A stretch of 64,000 nucleotides of DNA from JADJPO01 sp963724535. GTDB lineage: Bacteria > Actinomycetota > Actinomycetes > Actinomycetales > Kineosporiaceae. The stretch spans positions 71,599 through 135,598 of the forward strand of contig CAVRVD010000023.1 of the NCBI GenBank assembly GCA_963724535.1. Direction: 5' to 3'. Shown piece after piece: positions 41,412 through 52,922 of this stretch; position 1 is the stretch's first letter, and each line of letters starts with the position of its first letter. Under the pieces are notes generated by a model. It saw only the letters and a program-made list of their open reading frames with translations. It had not been told where the DNA came from and ran no database searches. Made by a program: the position numbers and the translations under genes.

Positions 41412-43169
41412 ATGACGACTCCCGCCCGGTCCGTTCTGCGACGGTTTGTGGTGCCCGCCGGCCGCACCGGCCGCTCCGAGCACGTGCTGCTGGAGCTGGA
41501 CCTGTCCCGCGGCGTCGGCGAGCACCCCCCGACCTCGCCGCTGGTGGCGCTGCGGTCCTTGCACACCCCCCTGCTGCGCACCCTGGTGGAGCACCTCCGC
41601 CGGGCTGAGTCCGATCGGACTGTGGTGGGGCTGGTCGCCTCGATCGCAGACGCGCGGTTGACCCTGGCCCAGTCGGCCGAGCTGCGCGCGGCGGTCGCCG
41701 GGCTGCGCCGCGCGGGCAAGGCCACGCTGGCCTTCAGCCCGACCTTCGGCGAGCTGTCCCCCGGGACCACCGGCTACCACCTGGCAACGGCCTTCGAGGA
41801 GGTCTGGCTGCAGCCGAGCGGGACCGTGGGCCTGGTCGGTTTCACGGCCGAGGCCGTCTTCCTGCGCGAGGCACTGGACCGGGTGGGCGTCGAGCCCCAG
41901 TTCGGTCAGCGGCACGAGTACAAGAGCGCCGCCGACCTGCTGGTCCGCTCCGGAATGACCGAACCGGTGCGCGAGATGTACCAGCGCCTGGTCACCTCGG
42001 CCACCGACGTCGTCGTGGCCGACGTCGCCGCGGCCCGGGACCTGCCGGCCGAGTCGGTGCGCCGGGCCCTGGACGAGGCACCGCTGGACGCCGCGGCCGC
42101 GCTGGAGCGGGGCCTGGTCGACCGGGTCGGCTACCGCGACCAGGCCTACGCACAGATCCGCCGCCGGGTCGGCACGGACGTCAGGCTGCGCTACGTCGAG
42201 CGGCACGGGTCCAGCCGGCTCGGCGTCGTCCTGGACCAGGTCCCCGGCACGGCGACCGGCCGTCCGGTGGTCGCCCTGGTACACGCCTGCGGGCCGATCA
42301 CCCTGAGCCACTCCGGGAGCCCGGCACCGACCGGCGGGGCCGCGATCCACGCCGACAGCCTTGGGGCGACCCTGCGGGCGGTGGGCCGCGACGAGACGGT
42401 CAAGGCCGTCGTGCTGCGGGTGGACAGCCCGGGCGGCTCCTACGTCGCCTCGGACGCCGTCCGCCGCGAGATCCTCGCCCTGCGTGAGACCGGGCGCCCG
42501 GTGGTCGCCTCGATGGCCTCGGTCGCCGCCTCCGGCGGCTACTTCATCGCGATGCCCTGTGACCGGCTCCTGGCCAGCGCCGGCACGATCACCGGCTCGA
42601 TCGGCGTGCTGGCCGGCAAGGCGGTGCTACGCGACGGGCTGGCCCGGCTCGGGATCCACCGGGAGAGCGTCGCCGGTTCGGCGCGGGCGACGATGTTCTC
42701 CAGCAACCGGCCCTTCGACGCCGACGAGCTCGCCGCCCTCGACGCCTGGCTGGACACGGTGTATGCCGACTTCACCACCAAGGCAGCAGCCGACCGGAAC
42801 CTGGACGTCGAGCAGTTGCGGGCCGTGGCCCGCGGCAGGGTCTGGACCGGTGCCGATGCCCTGGAACGCGGCCTCGTCGACCAGCTCGGCGGCCTCGCGG
42901 AGGCGATCGACGTGGCCTGCTCGTTGGCCGGCCTGTCCCGCGCGAAGGTGGACGTCCGCCCCCGCCCGAGGCGCAACCCGTTCGCCGCCGTCCTGCCCGC
43001 TGAGAGCTCCGAGGACGTCCGGGCGGCCGGGCCGGTCGAAGGCCCGCCGGCCTGGAGCCGGCTCGCCGCCCGGCTGGCCCAGCTGACCGGGACGCCGGTC
43101 ACCGGGGTGCTCACCCTGCCGCCGGTGCAGCTGCCCGGGCTGCTGGCGCCGGCGTCCGCGCTCTGGTGA
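41412..43169 (+). CDS. sppA: Signal peptide peptidase SppA, 67K type
   Basis: 585 aa, two tandem S49 domains. The Lys of the Ser/Lys dyad is K171 in RHEYKSAADLL in the first domain; the Ser is S374 in VAASGGYFIAM in the second. SPGG in VDSPGGSYVASD lines the oxyanion hole. It degrades leftover signal peptides. I see no strong N-terminal membrane helix, unlike E. coli SppA, so attachment to the membrane is unclear. It is convergent with otsAB. Confidence 0.9.
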   Translation: MTTPARSVLRRFVVPAGRTGRSEHVLLELDLSRGVGEHPPTSPLVALRSLHTPLLRTLVEHLRRAESDRTVVGLVASIADARLTLAQSAELRAAVAGLRRAGKATLAFSPTFGELSPGTTGYHLATAFEEVWLQPSGTVGLVGFTAEAVFLREALDRVGVEPQFGQRHEYKSAADLLVRSGMTEPVREMYQRLVTSATDVVVADVAAARDLPAESVRRALDEAPLDAAAALERGLVDRVGYRDQAYAQIRRRVGTDVRLRYVERHGSSRLGVVLDQVPGTATGRPVVALVHACGPITLSHSGSPAPTGGAAIHADSLGATLRAVGRDETVKAVVLRVDSPGGSYVASDAVRREILALRETGRPVVASMASVAASGGYFIAMPCDRLLASAGTITGSIGVLAGKAVLRDGLARLGIHRESVAGSARATMFSSNRPFDADELAALDAWLDTVYADFTTKAAADRNLDVEQLRAVARGRVWTGADALERGLVDQLGGLAEAIDVACSLAGLSRAKVDVRPRPRRNPFAAVLPAESSEDVRAAGPVEGPPAWSRLAARLAQLTGTPVTGVLTLPPVQLPGLLAPASALW

Positions 43170-43179
43170 GGGGTCCGAC

Positions 43180-45420
<2,241 letters not shown>

Positions 45421-45448
45421 GGGGAGATCACTCCATCCGGCGGGACCG

Positions 45449-45474
45449 CGTCGGCGCCCGGTGTGGCGCCGACG
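45449..45474 (-). terminator. Hairpin between pit and otsAB
   Basis: A perfect 10-bp stem CGTCGGCGCC/GGCGCCGACG with a 6-nt loop, about 117 bp after the pit stop and 29 bp upstream of the otsAB start. Terminator for pit is likely; a leader structure for otsAB is the alternative. Confidence 0.55.
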
Positions 45475-45590
45475 GGTTACCTCTGCCCTCCGTCCTACCC
45501 GCTCCGGTCACCCATGGCGAGACGAAGCCGTGTCGGGTCCGTCATGTCCCGGCGGCGGGTTCTGGCCCGTCCTGGGTGCTGTGTCGCAGG

Positions 45591-46751
45591 TCAGGCGGTG
45601 GTCTTGTGGCCCGTCTGGACGTCCTCGACGACGTCGACGGGGATCTCGGCCTCGACGTCCTTGGCGCCGATCGAGTGGGTCATCGCCCAGGCGATGGCCA
45701 GACCGATGACCAGCACGGTGACTCCGACCGCCACCGCGGCGAACGGCTGCGGCAGGTCGGTGAGCTTGAAGAACAGGAAGGCCAGGGTGGCTGTCGCCGG
45801 GATGGTGATGACCCAGGCGATCACCATCTCGCCGATCACCTTCCAGTTGGCGCCACGACCCGAGGCGGTCCCGGCGCCGACCACAGAGGAGGCGGCGGCG
45901 TGGGTGGTGGAGATCGGGATGCCCATGCCGGTGGCGCCGAAGATCGCGGTGGTGGCGCCGATGTTGGCGGCCACACCGGTCCGGGCGTTCAGGCTGGTGA
46001 TCTTCAAGCCCATCGTCTCGATGATCCGCCAGCCGCCCCAGACGGTACCGAGGGCGATCGCAGAGTAAGCGCTGAGGGCCACCCATTGGGGCACCGGGAA
46101 GTCCGTGGACCCGGCCTCGGCGTTCAGGTAGCCGGCGCCGGCCAGCAGCGCGGCGATCACACCCATGGTCTTCTGGGCGTCGTTGGCGCCGTGCCCGAAC
46201 GAGACGGCGGCTGCGGAGATGATCTGCAGACCCTTGAACTCCTTGGCGTTGTCGCCCCAGCCGGTGAGCTTCTGCACGCCGGAGACGATGACCGCCCCCA
46301 GGGCGGCGATGGTGAAGGCCACCAGCGGGGAGAGCACAATGGCGAAGGCGACCTTACGCACCGCGGACCAGGTGATCGCGTCCAGGCCGCCCGCGGCCAG
46401 ACCCGCGCCGACCAGACCGCCGATGATCGCGTGGCTGGACGACGACGGCATCCCGATGAACCAGGTGAGGTAGTTCCACACCAGGGCCGCGAGCAGGCCC
46501 CCGAAGATCACCGCCACCGTCACCTGATCGGGTTTCACCGTCTTGGCGACGGTGTTGGCGACCGCCGTGCCCACGAAGAAGTAGGCCAGGAAGTTGAACG
46601 TTGCGGAGAACCAGACCGCCACTCGGGCGGGCATGGCCTTCGTCGCCACGACGGTCGCGATCGAGTTCGCGGCGTCGTGGAATCCGTTGGAGAAATCGAA
46701 CAGCAGCGCCAACGCCACGACCGCGATCACGGTCATCAGCAACAGGTCCAT
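45591..46751 (-). CDS. pitA: Low-affinity inorganic phosphate transporter, PiT family
   Basis: 386 aa, about ten helices. The two signature repeats are present: FDFSNGFHDAANSIATVVAT near the start and SFGHGANDAQKTMGV in the middle. It imports metal phosphate with protons. ATG 46751 has AAGGAG upstream; codons further upstream are not protein-like. Three tandem PHO-box-like units lie about 165-195 bp upstream, so RegX3 control is likely. Confidence 0.93.
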   Translation of the reverse strand: MDLLLMTVIAVVALALLFDFSNGFHDAANSIATVVATKAMPARVAVWFSATFNFLAYFFVGTAVANTVAKTVKPDQVTVAVIFGGLLAALVWNYLTWFIGMPSSSSHAIIGGLVGAGLAAGGLDAITWSAVRKVAFAIVLSPLVAFTIAALGAVIVSGVQKLTGWGDNAKEFKGLQIISAAAVSFGHGANDAQKTMGVIAALLAGAGYLNAEAGSTDFPVPQWVALSAYSAIALGTVWGGWRIIETMGLKITSLNARTGVAANIGATTAIFGATGMGIPISTTHAAASSVVGAGTASGRGANWKVIGEMVIAWVITIPATATLAFLFFKLTDLPQPFAAVAVGVTVLVIGLAIAWAMTHSIGAKDVEAEIPVDVVEDVQTGHKTTA

Positions 46752-46882
46752 GGGTAGCTCCTTCTCGCGTCCGTCGCGGACAGGATGGCAGCCGCATTGA
46801 CCTGCAGGAACGGGACCTTGAGGCCCGTTCACCGCGCATTCGCGCGGCGTTTAGACTCACGAGGTGGCCGTGACCTGCAGGT

Positions 46883-46947
46883 GTTTCATGTCGGACCGGT
46901 TTCATTAGAGTCGGGTTCAACAAAAGTTCATGTAGCGTTCAACTGTC
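46883..46947 (+). promoter_or_regulatory. Tandem PHO-box-like direct repeats upstream of pit
   Basis: Three contiguous 11-bp units start at 46915, 46926 and 46937: GTTCAACAAAA, GTTCATGTAGC, GTTCAACTGTC. This is the arrangement bound by PhoP/RegX3 in actinobacteria. Two further GTTTCAT elements lie at 46883 and 46899, 16 bp apart. The repeats read on the plus strand, opposite to pit transcription. The nearest gene they can serve is pit. Confidence 0.7.
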
Positions 46948-46977
46948 CGCGCTCCGGCCGGGGTGACCATCGCCTGG

Positions 46978-48156
46978 TCAGCCGAGGTACCGCTCCAGCC
47001 GGTCGACGGCCTCGTCCACCTCGGCCGTGGAGCCGGCGAAGCTGAGCCGGACGAACCGGTTCCCGGCCCGGGTGTCGAAGTCCACCCCGGGGGTGAGCGC
47101 CACTCCGGTGTCGGCCAGCACGGCCGCGCACCAGGCGAGTGAGTCGTCGGTCAGCTCCGACAGGTCGGCATAGGCGTAGAACGCGCCGTCGGCCGGGGCC
47201 AGATGGTCGATGCCCAGCTCCGGCAGCCGGCGCAGCAGCAACGCCCGGTTCTCGGCGTACCGCGCCACGTGCCCGTCCAGCTCGGCAATGGATTCGGGGG
47301 AGAACGCCGCGACGGCGGGCACCTGGGCCACGGCCGGTGGGCAGATGGTGAGGTTGCCGACCAGCAGCTCGACCGGACGGCGCAGCGGCACGGGCAGCAG
47401 CAACCAGCCCAGGCGCCACCCCGTCATCGAGAAGTACTTGCTGAACGACCCGACGACGACCGACTCGCGCCCGAACTGCCAGGCGCTGGCACACCGCGCC
47501 CCATAGGTGATCCCGTGGTAGATCTCGTCGCTGATCAGCAGGGTGCCGTGCGCTGCGCACCACTGCGCGAGCGAGGCCAGCTCCGCGGTGTCGATCACGG
47601 TGCCGGTCGGGTTGGCGGGGCTGGCGATGATCAGTCCGGCCGGCGGCTGCGGCAAGGCATCGAGCATCGCCACCGTCGGCTGGAACCTGGTGGCATCGGC
47701 GCAGTCGAGCTCCAGTACCCGGCAACCGAGGGCCTGCAGGGTGTTGCGGTAGGCGGGGTAGCCCGGACGGGTCATCGCCACGGTGTCGCCGGCCTCGAAC
47801 GCGGCCAGGAAGACGGCGGTGAACCCGCCCGAGGAACCGGTGGTGATCACCACGTCATCGGCCCCGACCTGGAGGTGGTACCGATCGCGGTAGTACCGCG
47901 CGATCGCCTCGCGCAGCGCGAGGATCCCGGTCGCCTCGGTGTAGCCCAGGGGTGCGGCGAGCAGCGCCGACCGGGCCGCCTCCAGGACCGGCCGCGGCGC
48001 GGACGTCGACGGCTGCCCCGCGCACAGGGAGATGACGTCGCCGTGGCTGTCTGCGCGTCGGGCGGCAGCCTTGAGCACCTCCATCACGTGGAACGGCTCG
48101 ACGGCTCCGCGGCGCGACACCCTCGTCCGATGACCGGTGCCGCTGGTCAGGCCCAT
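46978..48156 (-). CDS. Class I/II PLP-dependent aminotransferase
   Basis: 392 aa, fold-type I. The cofactor lysine is K240 in GSFSKYFSMTGWRLGWLL; SPANPTGTVID and the final RLSFAGS arginine are typical. It belongs to the broad aspartate/aromatic group; the substrate is not decidable. It lies 54 bp downstream of the dehydratase/HPPD-like gene on the same strand, so an aromatic keto acid is possible. Confidence 0.88.
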   Translation of the reverse strand: MGLTSGTGHRTRVSRRGAVEPFHVMEVLKAAARRADSHGDVISLCAGQPSTSAPRPVLEAARSALLAAPLGYTEATGILALREAIARYYRDRYHLQVGADDVVITTGSSGGFTAVFLAAFEAGDTVAMTRPGYPAYRNTLQALGCRVLELDCADATRFQPTVAMLDALPQPPAGLIIASPANPTGTVIDTAELASLAQWCAAHGTLLISDEIYHGITYGARCASAWQFGRESVVVGSFSKYFSMTGWRLGWLLLPVPLRRPVELLVGNLTICPPAVAQVPAVAAFSPESIAELDGHVARYAENRALLLRRLPELGIDHLAPADGAFYAYADLSELTDDSLAWCAAVLADTGVALTPGVDFDTRAGNRFVRLSFAGSTAEVDEAVDRLERYLG

Positions 48157-48210
48157 CGGCCCAGCCTGCCATGAGCGGCGCCGGCGACGCCGTCCCGTGC
48201 GGCTGGCGAA

Positions 48211-50046
48211 TCAGCCGCCGTGTCGCTGACGGTGATGCGCTGCGATGTGCAGCGAGGCGTTGGCTGCTCCGTACCCGTCATACCCACCCAGGCGCTGGAC
48301 GACCTCGAAGAACACCCGTGAGCCGATCACCTGGGTGAACAGGTGCAGCAGCTCTCCGCCGCCGTCAGTGTCGTAGAGGAGCCGGTTGCGGCGTAACCGG
48401 TCGACTTGGCCGTGGTCCAGGTCGTAGCGCGCGGCCAGATCGTCGTAGTAGTTGTCCGGGACGGCGATGAGCGGTACGTGGCGCTCGATCAGCAGCTGCG
48501 CCGTCCGCTCGATGTCGTCGGTGCCGAACGCGACGTGCTGCGGACCGCGCAGACCGGGCATCCAGCCCCCGCGGCGTACCAGCGACGTGCTGAGCGGGAT
48601 CCGGACGGCGCCGTCCGCGCTGCGCATCGCCCGGCCCCGCAGCAGACCGAACGGCGCTGCGTACTCGACCAGGTCCTGGGCCTGCAGCCCGACCACCCGG
48701 GCGTAGAACTGCCGCGCCTCGTCGAAGGAGTCGAACGGCTGGGTCATCGCCACATGGTCGACATGGGTCAGCCCGATCGGCCCGGGACCGGCCGTGGTGG
48801 CCGAGGTGATCGGCTCGAACTCGTTCTGCCAGGAGGTGGCGGAACAGAAGTAGATGCGGGTGCTGTCCGGGGCGACGAGGCCGGGCAGCCCCGCGGCCAC
48901 CGGCTCGGGGGTCAGCGCGGCGGCGGCGTGCAGCTGGGCGGCCCGCTCGATGCTGCGCTCGGCGTCGGCGGTGACCAGGCCCAGTCCGGCCACCTGGCCG
49001 CGGCCCGGCACCCGGGGATCGGCGTCCTCGGTGCTGACCAGGAGGTCGACGTCGCCCTGGCGCCAGAGGGTGAGGTCCTGCTTGGCGTGCCGGGCGACAC
49101 CGGTGAAGCCCAGCCCGGACAGAACCGACGACATCGCGTCGAGGGAGTGGGCGTCGACACCCAGCTCGCAGAAGGCGAAGCCGGTGACCTGCGACGGTGG
49201 CGGCGGAGCGGCCAGCCGGGGATAGACCTCGGCCGGCAGACCACCGGTGTGCGAGAGGTCCTCCTGCAGGGCCAGCAGCGACCGGTGGGCGTCGACCGCG
49301 GTCGGCTGCGGGTCGGCCTGGCGGAAGACGTCGTTGAACACCTCCAGCGACAGCGGGCCGTCGTAGCCCGTGGCCAACACCGTGGCGACCAGGTCGACCA
49401 GGTCGAAGGCCCCCTGGCCGGGGTAGAGCCGGTGGTGGCGGCTCCAGGCCAGTACCCCCAGGTCGAGCGTGGGGGCGTCGGACAGCTGGAGGAAGAACAA
49501 CCTGCCGGGGTCGATGTCGGCGATGGCAGTGGTGTCGCTGCCCCGGGCGAGGATGTGGAAGCTGTCCAGGCACACTCCCAGCGCCGGGTGGTCGGCACGG
49601 CGGACCAGCTCCCAGCTGTGCTGCCAGGTGTTGACGTGCCGCCCCCAGGCGAGCGCCTCGTAGGCCACCCGGACGCCGTGCTCGGCCGCTCGCGCGGCCA
49701 GGACATGCAGCTGTTCGGCAGCCAGATCGTCGTCGTCGATCGCCTCCGGCGAGACCGACGAGCAAACCAGCACCAGGTCGCAGCCGAGCCCGCGCGCCAC
49801 CTCGAACTTGCGTTCGGCGCGCCGCAGGTTGGCCGAGAATGTCTGCGCTGGAACGGCTTCGATGTCGCGCAACGGCTGGTACAGCTCGATCCGCAGGCCG
49901 AGGTCGGCGCAGACCTGCCGAATCTGGGCCGGGGAGTCAGGCGAGGCGATGAGGTCGGGTTCGAAGATCTCGACCCCGTCGAAGCCGGCGGCCGCGATCA
50001 CCGGCAGCTTCATCTCCAGGGTGCCGGCCAGACAGACCGTCGCCAT
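48211..50046 (-). CDS. quiC: 3-dehydroshikimate dehydratase/HPPD-like fusion (QuiC type)
   Basis: 611 aa. The N-terminal TIM barrel (1-270) is a sugar-isomerase-like domain with likely metal ligands in VAYEALAWG, LDSFHIL and LSLEVFND. The C-terminal half (about 290-600) is a two-module HPPD/VOC domain keeping the iron ligands His in THVDHVAM, His in PQHVAFG and Glu in FFEVVQR. The same layout is known for QuiC1 of pseudomonads, which turns 3-dehydroshikimate into protocatechuate. No other quinate or protocatechuate gene is in the window. An HPPD-type reaction on an aromatic pyruvate is the alternative. Confidence 0.85.
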   Translation of the reverse strand: MATVCLAGTLEMKLPVIAAAGFDGVEIFEPDLIASPDSPAQIRQVCADLGLRIELYQPLRDIEAVPAQTFSANLRRAERKFEVARGLGCDLVLVCSSVSPEAIDDDDLAAEQLHVLAARAAEHGVRVAYEALAWGRHVNTWQHSWELVRRADHPALGVCLDSFHILARGSDTTAIADIDPGRLFFLQLSDAPTLDLGVLAWSRHHRLYPGQGAFDLVDLVATVLATGYDGPLSLEVFNDVFRQADPQPTAVDAHRSLLALQEDLSHTGGLPAEVYPRLAAPPPPSQVTGFAFCELGVDAHSLDAMSSVLSGLGFTGVARHAKQDLTLWRQGDVDLLVSTEDADPRVPGRGQVAGLGLVTADAERSIERAAQLHAAAALTPEPVAAGLPGLVAPDSTRIYFCSATSWQNEFEPITSATTAGPGPIGLTHVDHVAMTQPFDSFDEARQFYARVVGLQAQDLVEYAAPFGLLRGRAMRSADGAVRIPLSTSLVRRGGWMPGLRGPQHVAFGTDDIERTAQLLIERHVPLIAVPDNYYDDLAARYDLDHGQVDRLRRNRLLYDTDGGGELLHLFTQVIGSRVFFEVVQRLGGYDGYGAANASLHIAAHHRQRHGG

Positions 50047-50166
50047 CGAGGTCCGGTAGGGCAGCGGGTGCTCGGTCGCGGGGCTCGTGGCAATCCTCCC
50101 TCGATGGGCGCTCCGGCGCAGAGTTCACCATAACGTCCGGCGCGCCACGGCCGGGCCCACTGGGCT

Positions 50167-51303
50167 TCAGGCCTGCGGGTAGGCGGTGGCCTCGGTGGCC
50201 TTGGCGGTCAGCCAGACCTGCTGCCCGACGTCGAGACGCAGCTCGGCCAGGGCCGCCGGGGTGATGTCGACGAGGGCGTCGGGACGACCTCGGATGGCCA
50301 GCCGCACCCGGTCGGCGAGCAGCTCGATGCTGTCCACGTGCCCTGACCAGACGTTGCGCACCGACGAGGCGTCCGGACGGTGGTCGAACACGGCGATCGC
50401 GCTGGGTGCCAGCCGGACCAGCACCCGCTGGCCGGGTCGGGGGGCCGGCGTCGCCCGAACCGGGAACGCGTCGTCGGAGTCGGCATCCGGGTCCGCGCCG
50501 GCCGCGAACAGCGTTCCACCCGAGTCGATCTCGACCCGACCTGACCTCGTGTCGACCAGCCGGCCGGGGTACAGGTTCAAGCCCACCAAACGGGCCACAT
50601 ACTGGGTGGCGGGACGGCGGGCCACGTCGCCCGGGCTGCCCTGCTGGACGACCCGACCGGCTTCGAGCACCACGAGCCGATCAGCCAGCACCATCGCCTC
50701 CACCGGGTCGTGGGTGACCAGGACGCTGGGGCCGCCGAAGCCGGTCAGGTAGCGGCGCAGCTCGGCGCGCACCTGGGTGCGGGTCCGCGCGTCGAGCGCA
50801 GCCAGCGGTTCGTCGAGCAGGAGCAGCTGCGGGTCACCGGCCAGCGCCCTGGCCAGAGCCACCCGCTGCGCCTGGCCACCGGACAGCCCCCCGGGACGAC
50901 GCCCGGCCAGGTCGACCAGGTCGAACCGGTCCAGCTCGCGGGCCGCCCGGGCCCGGGCCTGCCGACGGGAGGCACCTCGCGCCCGGGGGGCGAAGCCGAC
51001 GTTGTCGAGCACGGTCAGGTGTGGGAACAGCCGGTAGTCCTGGAAGACCACGCCGAGCCGACGCTGCTGCGTGGCGAGCTCGACGCGCCGTCCGGCCCCG
51101 GGCTCGACATCGGCCCAGACCGTGCCGGCCACGGTGACCCGACCCCGGCGGACCGGGACCAACCCGGCCAGCGAGCGCAGCAGGGTCGACTTGCCGGCGC
51201 CGTTCGGGCCGATCACGCCCAGGACCTGTCCGGGTGCGGCCTCGACGTCGGCATGCAGATCGAAGCCGGCGCGCACGACGTGTAACTCGGCGCGCAGGCT
51301 CAT
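50167..51303 (-). CDS. modC: Molybdate ABC transporter ATPase
   Basis: 378 aa. Walker A GPNGAGKST, signature LSGGQAQRVALARAL, Walker B LLLLDEPLAALD and VTHDPVEAM. The last 130 residues form a TOBE/Mop-type domain that can bind molybdate. ATG 51303 overlaps the modB stop by 4 bp. It is the last gene of the molybdate operon and acts on the cytoplasmic face with ModB. Confidence 0.93.
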   Translation of the reverse strand: MSLRAELHVVRAGFDLHADVEAAPGQVLGVIGPNGAGKSTLLRSLAGLVPVRRGRVTVAGTVWADVEPGAGRRVELATQQRRLGVVFQDYRLFPHLTVLDNVGFAPRARGASRRQARARAARELDRFDLVDLAGRRPGGLSGGQAQRVALARALAGDPQLLLLDEPLAALDARTRTQVRAELRRYLTGFGGPSVLVTHDPVEAMVLADRLVVLEAGRVVQQGSPGDVARRPATQYVARLVGLNLYPGRLVDTRSGRVEIDSGGTLFAAGADPDADSDDAFPVRATPAPRPGQRVLVRLAPSAIAVFDHRPDASSVRNVWSGHVDSIELLADRVRLAIRGRPDALVDITPAALAELRLDVGQQVWLTAKATEATAYPQA

Positions 51304-52118
51304 CGCGAGCCGCCCGGGCGCAGCCAATCCTCGCGCAGCCCGGCCAGGGCCAGCACACTCACCGCGAGCAGGACCAGGCTCAGCGCCACCGCGGCGTCCG
51401 GGTCGGTCTGGAAGGCCCGGTAGACCGCGAGTGGCATGGTCGTGGTGACCCCGGGCAGGTTGCCGGCGAAGGTGATCGTCGCGCCGAACTCACCGAGGGC
51501 CCGCGCCCAGCACAAGACCGCGCCGGACAGCAGGCTCGGGGCGATCAGCGGCAGGGTGACCCGCCGCAGGGTGGCCAACCGTCGGCTGCCCAGGGTGGCC
51601 GCGGCCTCCTCGAGGCCCCGGTCGGCGGTGCGGAAGGCACCTTCGACGGCGACCACCAGGAACGGCATCGCCACGAAGGTCTGGGCCAGCACCACGGCGA
51701 GGGTGGTGAACGGGATCGTGACGCCGAACCAGGTCTCGAGCTGGCGCCCAAGCAGGCCGCGCCGACCGAAGGCGAGCAGCAGGGCGACCCCGCCGACCAC
51801 CGGGGGCAGCACCAGCGGCACGGTGACCAGGGCGCGCAACACCGGCACGCCCCGGTGGCCGGAACGGGCCAGCACCCAGGCCAGCGGAACTCCGAGCAGC
51901 GTGGCCAGACCTGTTGCGGCCGAGGCGGTCAGCACCGACAGCCGCAGTGCGGTGAGGGCGTCGGGATCGGAGAGCAGGGTGGGCAACCGCGACCACGGGG
52001 CCCGCAACAGGACGGCGACCAGGGGAAGCACGAGGAAGGCCACCGCGGCGCCGGCCGGCAGGGCGAGCGGCCACGGGGTGCGCTCGGGGCCCTGCGGGAA
52101 CGGGCCGGTCCTGGTCAC
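51300..52118 (-). CDS. modB: Molybdate ABC transporter permease
   Basis: 272 aa, about six helices. The permease coupling loop is GLEEAAATLGSRRLATLRRV, and ARALGEFGATITFAGN is the ModB signature. The start is GTG 52118, overlapping the modA stop by 4 bp; the frame stays open upstream inside modA but is not real there. Confidence 0.93.
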   Translation of the reverse strand: MTRTGPFPQGPERTPWPLALPAGAAVAFLVLPLVAVLLRAPWSRLPTLLSDPDALTALRLSVLTASAATGLATLLGVPLAWVLARSGHRGVPVLRALVTVPLVLPPVVGGVALLLAFGRRGLLGRQLETWFGVTIPFTTLAVVLAQTFVAMPFLVVAVEGAFRTADRGLEEAAATLGSRRLATLRRVTLPLIAPSLLSGAVLCWARALGEFGATITFAGNLPGVTTTMPLAVYRAFQTDPDAAVALSLVLLAVSVLALAGLREDWLRPGGSR

Positions 52119-52921
52119 GGTGCGGTGAACCCGTACCCGGTGAGCACCGCGGCGCCCTCGGCGGAGGTGACGGACCCGACGAAGTCCGCTGCCAGAGCAG
52201 CGTGGTCGGAGGCCTTCAGCACGGTGATGGGGTAGTCGGTGGTGGCGTTGACGTCGCCGGGGATCTCGACACCGGCGACGGCCGCGCCGGCGGACCGGAC
52301 GTCGGTGGCGTAGACCAGGGCCGCATCCACCTCGCCGAGCCGCACCTTGGCCAGGGCGGCCTTGACGTCGGGCTCCTCGCTGACCGCCCGCACCGTGACG
52401 CCGGCCCGCTCGAGCACGGTGCGGGCCAGGGCGCCGCACGGCACCTCGACCTGGCACAGTGCCACCGTCACCTCCGGCCGCGCCAGGTCAGCCGGCGCGG
52501 CCACTCGGCCGGGGTTGCCCGGCGGCACCGCGATCGCCAGCGTGTTGCGGGCGAAGACGATCTGCGTACCGGCGTCACCGGTGGCCACCACGCCGTCCAT
52601 GACCTGGACGGAGGCGGAGGCGAAGACGTCGGCGGGTGCCCCGTCCGCGATCTGGGCGGCGAGCGCCGAGCTGCCGCCGAAGCTGAGCCGGACCGTGACC
52701 CCGGGCTGGTCGGCCTCGAAGCGGGCGGCAAGGTCGGTGAACGGTTCGGTGAGCGAGGCCGCGGCCAGCACGGTCAGCTCCTGGGTGGCCGCGGCGGGCG
52801 CCGTCGGCCGGGACGCCCCCTGGGAGCAGCCGCCCAGGACGAGGACGGCGCAGCCGAGCAGACCGACCGGACTGAGCGGACTGAGTAGACGGGGTCGGGC
52901 CGCGCAGGGGCGGATCGGCAT
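52115..52921 (-). CDS. modA: Molybdate-binding lipoprotein
   Basis: 268 aa. The lipobox LGGC near residue 32 means it is anchored outside the membrane. The mature part starts with the oxyanion-binding stretch LTVLAAASLTEPF, then SFGGSSALAAQI, DVFASAS and DAALVYATDV, the standard ModA pattern. It captures molybdate or tungstate for ModBC. Its start is 1 bp from the stop of the regulator gene. Confidence 0.93.
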   Translation of the reverse strand: MPIRPCAARPRLLSPLSPVGLLGCAVLVLGGCSQGASRPTAPAAATQELTVLAAASLTEPFTDLAARFEADQPGVTVRLSFGGSSALAAQIADGAPADVFASASVQVMDGVVATGDAGTQIVFARNTLAIAVPPGNPGRVAAPADLARPEVTVALCQVEVPCGALARTVLERAGVTVRAVSEEPDVKAALAKVRLGEVDAALVYATDVRSAGAAVAGVEIPGDVNATTDYPITVLKASDHAALAADFVGSVTSAEGAAVLTGYGFTAP

Positions 52922-52922
52922 G

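Noticed and set aside
52119..52457. N-terminal extension of modB inside modA
   Set aside because: The sequence is Arg/Gly-rich and not protein-like, and a GTG overlapping the modA stop by 4 bp is the natural start.
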